Assembly (NCBI GenBank): GCA_013003465.1
Contig: JABDIZ010000174.1
Span: 1-17,728, forward strand
Source: Rhodothermaceae bacterium
Lineage (GTDB): Bacteria; Bacteroidota; Rhodothermia; Rhodothermales; Rubricoccaceae
DNA: 17,728 nt
Direction of reading: 5' to 3'
The notes beneath the pieces are model-generated. The model worked only from the letters and a program-made list of their open reading frames with translations. It was not told the origin of the DNA and ran no database searches. The position numbers were made by a program, and so were the translations under genes. Shown in pieces: positions 1-8,216 of the stretch. How positions within the stretch are numbered: position 1 is the first letter of the stretch; every line of letters starts with the position of its first letter.

Positions 1-1515
1 CTCCTGCCCGACGCTCGCGACGCGGTCGGCCTCGGCGAAGTCGTTGAACAGCGCCATGCCGAACCCGAGGTTGCCGTAGAACGAGTTGATGATGTTCTTG
101 TAGGCCGTCTGCCGGGCGTCGAGTTCGCCGCGAACGTGCGCGTCGTCCGCTTCGGCCATGATCGCCTTGGTGTCGAGGCGGAGCGTGGTGAGCGTGCGCA
201 GCAGGCGTGGGAAGATGCCGAGCGTATCGGCCTTCGGCTGCACGTCGTAGTGGAGCATGATGCTCGGGTAGAGGCTCTCCACGTCGGCGTAAATGATGGG
301 GCCGACGACGCCGGTGACGAACACGTCGGTGTAGCCGCCCATGACCTGCGAGCCCCACGCAGCGCGCGGGAGGCTGTGGCGCGCGTGGAGGTAGGCGCGC
401 ACGAACAGGCTCTCGATCTTGGCCGCCGGACCGGTACGCGCCGCGTGCCCGTAGGGCATCGGCACCATCTGCGTGAGGTAGAACGACGAGCCGGAGAGGT
501 GCCGCGCAAGACGCTCCGTCTCGATCACATCGTCAAGCGCATAGGCCAGCAGCCGCTCGGGATCGTCTTGCCAGACCTGCGCGATCTGGTCGCCCGCGAC
601 GTACGTGCGGCCCTCCGGGGCGAAGCCGAAGTACTGCGCGGCGCCCTTGAGCGTGTAGTTCGGGAGGTCGCGCTTGAACACGTCGAAGCTCATCACCTGA
701 AAGAGCGTGTCGATGACGTGCCGCCCGGCGATCTCCACGGCGTCGAAGTCCACCGAGCGCTCGGCGAAACGCATGGACGCGGGGAACGTGCGGGGCACCG
801 AGCCGTCGCGACCGAGGGCGAACGGGACGCCGTGGCGGCGGCAGCGCTCCATCAGGTACGGGAGGTCGAAGCCGACCAGATTGTGCCCTTCGATCACGTC
901 GGGGTCGCGCTCCGAGATGACGCGGATCATTTCCTGGAGCAGCGTCTTTTCCGAGATCGCGCGCGCGTCTAGCACGCGGCTCCAGCCCCGGTTGTCCGAG
1001 AGCGAGACGATGATGACGGCGTGGTCCGGATTGGTCGCATCCGGAAAGCCGTCGAACGAGGCCACCTCGATGTCGAGTTGGAGGCGGTGCACGTCGGCCA
1101 ACTCCATACCCTTGAAGAGCGTCCGGCCGCTCTGCATCAGGTACTGCTGCTCCGGCCCGCCGACGAAGTAGATCTCATCGGGTCGCCGCTTCTCCGTTCC
1201 GGTCGCGCGCTCGACGTGGCGCACGGCGTCCCAGTACGCGCTTCGGTCATCGAAGACAATGAGGAAACGAAAGAAGCCCTCGCCGTCGAGTTCCTGATAC
1301 TGGAAACGGTCGCGCGGAAAGCCCTGGAGCAGCGCCACCTCCGACAGGAAAAAGAACGGATGGACCGGCACGTCCTCCGTCTCCACGCGGTCGTCGGGCG
1401 TGCGGCGGTAGAGGCGCATCCGCTCGCCGCGTCCGTTCACTGGATGCAGCGCCACGATCCGCTCGCTGGAATCGTGGCCGTAGAGCAGCGTCTCGTCGGA
1501 GCGCGCCTCGCTCAT
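1..1515 (-). CDS. Family-B DNA polymerase, 3'-5' exonuclease and start of palm domain (C-terminus beyond window)
   Basis: The first 505 residues of a replicative or repair-type family-B DNA polymerase are present; the gene continues past the left edge. Visible motifs, in order: Exo I LDIE (D148, E150), Exo II HNLVGFD (N212, D217), Exo III YALDD (Y325, D329), polymerase motif A DVESLYPSI (D411) and motif B KNIINSFYG (K473, N477, Y480). All proofreading acidic residues and the motif A aspartate are intact, so an active proofreading polymerase is expected. Motif C (DTD), thumb and C-terminus are not in the window. The N-terminus (MSEARSDETLLYGHDSSERI) resembles bacterial PolB proteins of Bacteroidota/Rhodothermota rather than E. 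coli Pol II. The ATG overlaps the stop of the upstream lipoprotein gene as ATGA, indicating translational coupling and fixing the start. Family assignment is firm; the cellular role (repair or translesion) is inference. Confidence 0.93.
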   Translation of the reverse strand, partial: MSEARSDETLLYGHDSSERIVALHPVNGRGERMRLYRRTPDDRVETEDVPVHPFFFLSEVALLQGFPRDRFQYQELDGEGFFRFLIVFDDRSAYWDAVRHVERATGTEKRRPDEIYFVGGPEQQYLMQSGRTLFKGMELADVHRLQLDIEVASFDGFPDATNPDHAVIIVSLSDNRGWSRVLDARAISEKTLLQEMIRVISERDPDVIEGHNLVGFDLPYLMERCRRHGVPFALGRDGSVPRTFPASMRFAERSVDFDAVEIAGRHVIDTLFQVMSFDVFKRDLPNYTLKGAAQYFGFAPEGRTYVAGDQIAQVWQDDPERLLAYALDDVIETERLARHLSGSSFYLTQMVPMPYGHAARTGPAAKIESLFVRAYLHARHSLPRAAWGSQVMGGYTDVFVTGVVGPIIYADVESLYPSIMLHYDVQPKADTLGIFPRLLRTLTTLRLDTKAIMAEADDAHVRGELDARQTAYKNIINSFYGNLGFGMALFNDFAEADRVASVGQE

Positions 1516-2348
1516 CGCCGGATGGTGATGTGGAAGACGGGCTGCTCGGCTTCGAGGAGGACGAACAGGTCGCCGTCGCGCTGCATCTCGCGGAGGAGGC
1601 GCGTCATGATCCCGAAGAGGTGGTCCCAGTAGAGCCCACCGTAGGCGCGGTACGTTTCCTCCAGGACGGCGTTGAGGCGCCCGACCATCGGCGCGTCGTC
1701 CAGGTTCAGGTAGTCCTCGGGACGCGGCGAGTAGGCGTAGCGGAAGTTCACGATGTCCACGCTCACGCCGTACTCGTGGCTCGACGCGCCCGAGGCGGCG
1801 TTGCGGTTGCTCTGCCGCAGGTCGGCCTGCAACTCAGCCGTGCGCAGGCCAGACGAGATGGTGAAGCGGTAGCGGGGCAGGCCGCGCGCGTCGAGTTCGT
1901 CCCGGAAGCGTCGGCCGAGTTCGTCGAGTTGGGCTTTGAGGGCAGGTGTGACGAAGGGCGCCGAGTGCTCCAGAATGCGGACCGTGTAGAACTCGGTTTC
2001 GCCCAATGGCACGAGCGCGCCGCTCGCAAGGTGCTGCCGGATGGCAGCCTCACCCTCCACGGGCTCCACACCGAAGGCCGCGGCGGCTTCCAGGTGCGCC
2101 GCGTAGCGCGGCGTGCGCGGTCGGCGGAGCGCATTCTCCTCCTCTGAAGTCGGTGGCAACAGCCGCTCGAAGCGGGCACGCGTGCGGCGCAGCGTGGCGT
2201 CGAGCGAATCGAACGGGGCTAGATCGGCCGATGCCGGGCCCGTGCTCGATGCGGCTGTCGTGGTCTCGCCTTCGGGCGCACAGCCGTTGCTCACCGCGAC
2301 GAGCGCGGCGAGCAGGAGCAGCGTAGGCCAGGAAACAGGTCGGAGCAT
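1512..2348 (-). CDS. Lipoprotein with M15/LAS-type zinc peptidase signature (DUF5715-like)
   Basis: A 278-residue predicted lipoprotein. It has a short hydrophobic signal and lipobox VSNGC (lipidated C23), then a low-complexity Thr/Ser/Ala linker. The C-terminal half carries the pattern of LAS/M15 D,D-peptidases: SSGLRT (R169), SSHEYGVSVDI with H191 and D198 spaced as HxxxxxxD, and a final His in VFHITI (H273) near the C-terminus. These would be the His-Asp-His zinc site of VanY/VanX-like enzymes that cut peptidoglycan stem peptides. The overall shape matches what I recall as the DUF5715 family; the peptidase activity is inferred from the motif. It lies 3 bp after the SOD-like gene and overlaps the polymerase gene by 4 bp, so the three are probably one transcript. 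The likely location is the periplasmic face of a membrane. Confidence 0.85.
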   Translation of the reverse strand: MLRPVSWPTLLLLAALVAVSNGCAPEGETTTAASSTGPASADLAPFDSLDATLRRTRARFERLLPPTSEEENALRRPRTPRYAAHLEAAAAFGVEPVEGEAAIRQHLASGALVPLGETEFYTVRILEHSAPFVTPALKAQLDELGRRFRDELDARGLPRYRFTISSGLRTAELQADLRQSNRNAASGASSHEYGVSVDIVNFRYAYSPRPEDYLNLDDAPMVGRLNAVLEETYRAYGGLYWDHLFGIMTRLLREMQRDGDLFVLLEAEQPVFHITIRR

Positions 2349-2351
2349 CGG

Positions 2352-2846
2352 CTAGAGCGACGTGGCTTCGAGGACGCCGCACGCGATCACCTCGCCCGCG
2401 TTGCCGTCCGGTTGGGTATTGAGGTCGTCCCGCTTAGCATGGACGACGACGACGCGGCCGACCGCCGCGAGCGGCCCGTCGAGCCGGAGCACCGGATCGA
2501 TGTGGTCGTAACGCGCCATCCCGTCGCGGGCGTAGAGGTTGCCGAGGTCTCCCGCGCGGCGGTAGGGCGGCCGGTTGTGCGGGCTGCCGTGGAGGGCTTG
2601 GTCGTCGCCGTGGATCAGGCTGGGCGCGGAGCAGTCCGGCCCGGTGTGGACGTGCAGGCCATGGTAGCCAGGGCCGAGGCCGCGCACCAGCGCGACGACG
2701 CGCGTACCGGCTTCGAAGGCGGTGAACTGAACCGTTCCCGTGACGCCACTGCTGCCCATCGGGCGCAGCGTGGCCTGGGCGGTCTGCGCGTGTGCAGCGG
2801 TGCCCGCACAGAGCAAGAGGAGGAGGAGTAGAAGACGGGAGCACAT
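2352..2846 (-). CDS. Secreted Cu/Zn superoxide dismutase-like protein with altered zinc and arginine sites
   Basis: A 164-residue exported protein: the signal peptide is a run of eight leucines ending AHA, with cleavage probably before Q21. The SodC fold is clear. HVH (H65, H67), H79 and H136 (VVVHAKRDDL) match the four copper ligands, and C72/C156 match the conserved disulfide. Zinc-site positions are partly changed: H86 and D100 (AGDLGNL) are present, but the ligand just before that Asp (HVGD in typical SODs) is R97 here. The active-site arginine of the GNAGSRxACG motif is V154 (GNAGEVIACG). It may therefore be copper-only, of low activity, or a copper-binding relative. It is the first gene of the minus-strand operon with the lipoprotein and PolB, and diverges from the ABC ATPase gene across 85 bp. 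No good Shine-Dalgarno precedes the ATG. Confidence 0.87.
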   Translation of the reverse strand: MCSRLLLLLLLLCAGTAAHAQTAQATLRPMGSSGVTGTVQFTAFEAGTRVVALVRGLGPGYHGLHVHTGPDCSAPSLIHGDDQALHGSPHNRPPYRRAGDLGNLYARDGMARYDHIDPVLRLDGPLAAVGRVVVVHAKRDDLNTQPDGNAGEVIACGVLEATSL

Positions 2847-2931
2847 GAGCAGGAGATACGGTAGGGAACGGCCTCGGTTCTGTCACAAGCAAACCCGTCG
2901 CGGTAGTTTCCAGGCGATTCACCCGCGTTCC

Positions 2932-3579
2932 ATGTCCCCGCCCGCTACGCACCTCACTGCCGATGGCCTCGCCATGCGCTTCGGGCGGCGTGTGCTGTTC
3001 CGGGAGCTGGCACTGACCGTACAGCCCGGCGAATCACTGGCGATCACTGGTGCGAACGGTTCCGGGAAATCCACGCTGCTCAAGGTGCTCGCCGGTGTGC
3101 TGACGCCGGTCGCCGGTGCAGTGCAGTTGGTCGTGGAGGGTGAGGCTGTGGCGGAGGAGGAGCGCCCGCTGCACGTCGGCTTCGTGGCACCGTACCTCCA
3201 GCTCTACGATCCGTTCTCCGCGCGTGAGAACCTGCTGTTTCTCGCCAAAGCGCGTCGCCTTTCAGGGGCCGAGGCCCGGATTCATGACGTGCTGGACCGC
3301 GTCGGGTTGGCGAAGCGCACCGAAGACCTGCTGGGGACGTTCTCGACGGGCATGCGGCAGCGGCTCCGCATCGCGGCGGCGCTCCTGCACGATCCGCCGT
3401 TGCTCCTGCTCGACGAGCCTGCAGCCACGCTTGACGCGGCCGGTCGAGCGCTCGTGGAGGAGATCATCGCGCTGCCCGACAAGCTGGTGGTGGTAGCGAC
3501 GAACGACCCGGACGAAGCCGCGTTGTGTGCGCACGCGCTGTCCCTCGATGCAACGGCCGAGGCGCGCACGGCGGGCTAA
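2932..3579 (+). CDS. Stand-alone ABC transporter ATP-binding protein, CcmA-like
   Basis: A 215-residue single nucleotide-binding domain. Walker A is GANGSGKST (40-48), the Q-loop glutamine is Q90 in APYLQLYD, the signature is FSTGM (137-141), Walker B is LLLLDE (D161, E162) and the D-loop is ATLD. The H-loop position reads VVATNDPDE, with Asn191 where most transporters have His. The length and single-domain layout resemble the heme-exporter ATPase CcmA, but no CcmB-like permease is next to it, so the substrate is unknown. The reading frame is open further upstream. The ATG at 2932 is chosen because the family homology begins shortly after it and the upstream part would overlap the divergent SOD-like gene. 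The downstream topoisomerase gene starts 110 bp later and probably has its own promoter. Confidence 0.85.
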   Translation: MSPPATHLTADGLAMRFGRRVLFRELALTVQPGESLAITGANGSGKSTLLKVLAGVLTPVAGAVQLVVEGEAVAEEERPLHVGFVAPYLQLYDPFSARENLLFLAKARRLSGAEARIHDVLDRVGLAKRTEDLLGTFSTGMRQRLRIAAALLHDPPLLLLDEPAATLDAAGRALVEEIIALPDKLVVVATNDPDEAALCAHALSLDATAEARTAG

Positions 3580-3598
3580 GTCGAGCCGTCGAAGCCCG

Positions 3599-3607
3599 TT
3601 ATCCACA
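3599..3607 (+). promoter_or_regulatory. Perfect DnaA box upstream of the topoisomerase genes
   Basis: TTATCCACA at 3599-3607 is identical to the consensus high-affinity DnaA box. It lies in the 110-bp gap between the ABC ATPase gene and the topoisomerase A-subunit gene, 83 bp before the latter's start. I noticed no second perfect copy in the window. The sequence match is certain; use as a DnaA-controlled promoter site is inference. Confidence 0.5.
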
Positions 3608-3611
3608 ACGA

Positions 3612-3651
3612 GCCGCGTGTGACACGGATTGACACCACACGGCTTTACATT
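3612..3651 (+). promoter_or_regulatory. Clustered repeats in the gap before the topoisomerase A gene (operator or weak terminator)
   Basis: GCCG..TGTG (3612-3621) can pair with CACACGGC (3636-3643) through a 2-nt bulge, followed by TTTACATT. Inside lie a small palindrome CGTGTGACACG (3616-3626) and a direct repeat of TGACAC at 3620 and 3630, one helical turn apart; the second copy overlaps TTGACA (3629-3634). This could be a weak terminator for the ABC gene or an operator/promoter for the topoisomerase pair. No good -10 or TAnnTTTG element stands at the right spacing. Confidence 0.3.
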
Positions 3652-3689
3652 GCAGGACGCATGAGCCCACCGGGCTACCAATACCGTTA

Positions 3690-6032
<2,343 letters not shown>

Positions 6033-6053
6033 CGCGCGAGACACCCCTCCGAC

Positions 6054-7991
6054 ATGGCAGCAGCACAGACGTATACCGGCGCCTCCATCCAGGTCCTTGA
6101 AGGGCTCGAGCCCGTCCGCAAACGCCCCGGCATGTACATCGGCGGGACGGGCAAGAGCGGCCTCCATCACCTCGTCTGGGAGGTCGTCGACAATGCCGTG
6201 GACGAGGCCACCAATGGCTATGCCACGCAGATCGACGTGACGCTCCACAAGGACGGTCGCACGGTCTCGGTGAGCGACAACGGGCGCGGCATCCCCGTGG
6301 ATAAGCATCCGACCAAGAAGATTCCCACGCTGGAGGTCATCCTGACGACTCTGCACGCGGGCGGCAAGTTCGACGGGTCGAGCTATATCACGAGCGGCGG
6401 GCTGCATGGCGTCGGCTCGTCGGTCGTCAACGCGCTCTCCGAGGAACTGGTGGCGCAGGTCAAGCGCGACGGCAAACTCTACGAGCAGCGCTACGCGCGC
6501 GGCGTGCCCGTCACCAAGCTCAAAACCGTTCGCAAGAACGTCCGCGGCACGGGCACGACCATCACCTTCACGCCGGACGCGGAAATCTTCGACCGGACCG
6601 ATCTCGACGCCGAGACGATCAAAGAAAACCTGGAGGTCAAGACCTACCTCAACGGCGACCTCAAAATCGTCTTCAAGGACGAGGCGAAGGGCGAGCGCGT
6701 CGAGTTCCACCACGAGGGCGGGATCGTCGAGTATCTCGACCATCTGATCACTGAACTCGGCACACGGCGCGTGCACGACGATCCGTTTCTCGTGCGGCAG
6801 GAGCACCTTGAGGACGGCGCCCGCGCCGAAGTCGTCTTCGTCTGGACTGAGGCGCCCAAAGAAAAGCTCGTCTCGTTCGTCAACGGCATCCCCACTCGCG
6901 ACGGCGGGACGCACGAGCAAGGCCTCAAGGACGGCGTCACGCGGGCGCTCCGCAACTACATCGAGACGCACGCGATTGGGCAGAAGAAGCTCGAGCTCAC
7001 GGCCGACGACATCCGCGAGGGGCTCGTCGCCGTGGTCAACCTCTACCACACCGACCCGCAGTTCCAGGGGCAGACCAAGGAGAAGCTCAACAACCCGGAG
7101 ATGCGCTCCTTCGTGAGCGGCGTTTTCCGCGTTGAATTCGAGCATTACTTGAACGCGCACCCGACGGTCGCCGAGGCGATCGTGGCGCGCATCATCCAGG
7201 CGGCCAAGGCCCGGCAGGCCAGCCGTGCGGCCGTGCAGCAGGTGCGCCGCAAGAGCGCCGTCAGCCACCGCCTCAATCTCCCCGGCAAGCTCGCCGACTG
7301 TTCCTCTACCGACCCCGCCGAGAGCGAACTGTTCATCGTTGAGGGCGACTCGGCGGGCGGCTCGGCCAAGCAGGGGCGCGACCGGAAAACGCAGGCTATC
7401 CTCCCGCTTCGCGGCAAGGTGCTCAACGCGGAGCAGGCGGGCAAGCGCAAGGTGCTCGACAACAAGGAGCTCTCGAACATTGTGGACGCGCTCGGCTGCG
7501 GCCTCGGCGAGGACCTTGACGTGAGCAAGCTGCGCTACCACACCATCATCCTGATGATGGACGCCGACTCCGACGGGCACCACATCGCCACGCTCCTGCT
7601 GACGTTCTTCTACCGCTACCTCCGGCCGCTCATCGATGGCGGGCACGTCTACTTAGCCCAGCCGCCGCTCTTCCGTCTCGATGCCCTCAAGGAAACGTGG
7701 TGGGCGCTGGATGAGGCCGACCGTGAGAAGATCGAGCGGCAGATCAAGAAGAAGAGCCCGCGAGCGAACATCGAGGTGCAGCGATTCAAAGGGCTCGGCG
7801 AGATGATGCCCGCCACGCTCAAGGAGACCACGCTCGATCCGAAGAAGCGCCGCCTGCTGCGCGTCACGATCCCGGACGATGCCCTCATCGCGACGGAGAT
7901 GACGATCTCGGACCTGATGGGTAAAGACGCCTCGGCGCGCTTCGACTTCATCATGAACCGCGCCGCCGACGTGGAAGAGCTCGACGTATAG
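6054..7991 (+). CDS. parE: Type IIA DNA topoisomerase subunit B (ParE-like)
   Basis: A 645-residue ATPase subunit that partners the gene just upstream. The GHKL ATP site shows E43 and N47 (WEVVDNAVDEA), DNGRGIP (76-81) and the lid GGLHGVG (115-121). The transducer has the QTK loop (340-342). The TOPRIM domain has E430 (VEGDSAGG), PLRGK (451-455) and the metal pair D503/D505 (MMDADSDG), followed by FKGLGEM. The length is that of ParE or a GyrB without the proteobacterial insert. Some segments (GRDRKTQAILPLRGK, DALGCG) look GyrB-like, so ParE is assigned mainly from the partner subunit. The 21-bp gap indicates one A-then-B operon, the reverse of the common parE-parC order. Confidence 0.9.
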   Translation: MAAAQTYTGASIQVLEGLEPVRKRPGMYIGGTGKSGLHHLVWEVVDNAVDEATNGYATQIDVTLHKDGRTVSVSDNGRGIPVDKHPTKKIPTLEVILTTLHAGGKFDGSSYITSGGLHGVGSSVVNALSEELVAQVKRDGKLYEQRYARGVPVTKLKTVRKNVRGTGTTITFTPDAEIFDRTDLDAETIKENLEVKTYLNGDLKIVFKDEAKGERVEFHHEGGIVEYLDHLITELGTRRVHDDPFLVRQEHLEDGARAEVVFVWTEAPKEKLVSFVNGIPTRDGGTHEQGLKDGVTRALRNYIETHAIGQKKLELTADDIREGLVAVVNLYHTDPQFQGQTKEKLNNPEMRSFVSGVFRVEFEHYLNAHPTVAEAIVARIIQAAKARQASRAAVQQVRRKSAVSHRLNLPGKLADCSSTDPAESELFIVEGDSAGGSAKQGRDRKTQAILPLRGKVLNAEQAGKRKVLDNKELSNIVDALGCGLGEDLDVSKLRYHTIILMMDADSDGHHIATLLLTFFYRYLRPLIDGGHVYLAQPPLFRLDALKETWWALDEADREKIERQIKKKSPRANIEVQRFKGLGEMMPATLKETTLDPKKRRLLRVTIPDDALIATEMTISDLMGKDASARFDFIMNRAADVEELDV

Positions 7992-8113
7992 CCGGGACCG
8001 GAAGGAGGGCCTCGTCAGGGGGCTCTCTGTGCCCTGTGCAGGTTGTGCTCACGCCTCGATGCCCGGTGGAGAGGCGAGGTGGCAGGGGCTTGATCCATAG
8101 GTGGCTTGGCGCG

Positions 8114-8151
8114 TATCGTTCGGATAATAAAGACGATAGTCTCTCGATTTG
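8114..8151 (+). promoter_or_regulatory. Candidate promoter/operator for the PKD protease gene
   Basis: In the 225-bp gap 7992-8216 the best promoter candidate is TTCG (8119-8122), then 21 nt, then TCGATTTG (8144-8151). Each element has one mismatch to the Bacteroidota -33 TTTG and -7 TAnnTTTG elements. The -33 side overlaps an inverted repeat, TATCGT (8114-8119) and ACGATA (8133-8138). The rest of the gap shows only a short stem (8052-8057 with 8071-8076) and no convincing terminator for the topoisomerase operon. Confidence 0.28.
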
Positions 8152-8216
8152 CCGTCCGCCACGCTTGGGCAAAGATGAGCACGTCATCCTTCCCGCGTCC
8201 ACGCTAGAGGCAAATT

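Noticed and set aside
136..972. A plus-strand frame of 278 codons opposite the polymerase gene
   Set aside because: All PolB motifs lie on the minus strand in a continuous frame; this is its shadow.
2740..2931. An upstream extension of the ABC ATPase
   Set aside because: It overlaps the divergent SOD-like gene's signal-peptide region and adds no family homology; ATG 2932 is sufficient.
3580..3689. Replication origin suggested by the DnaA box
   Set aside because: Only one perfect box was seen, there is no AT-rich unwinding stretch, and no dnaA, dnaN, gidA or similar marker gene lies nearby.
7992..8040. Possible terminator after the topoisomerase B gene (GAGGGC pairing with GCTCTC)
   Set aside because: Only six pairs with one G-U, and no T-run follows.
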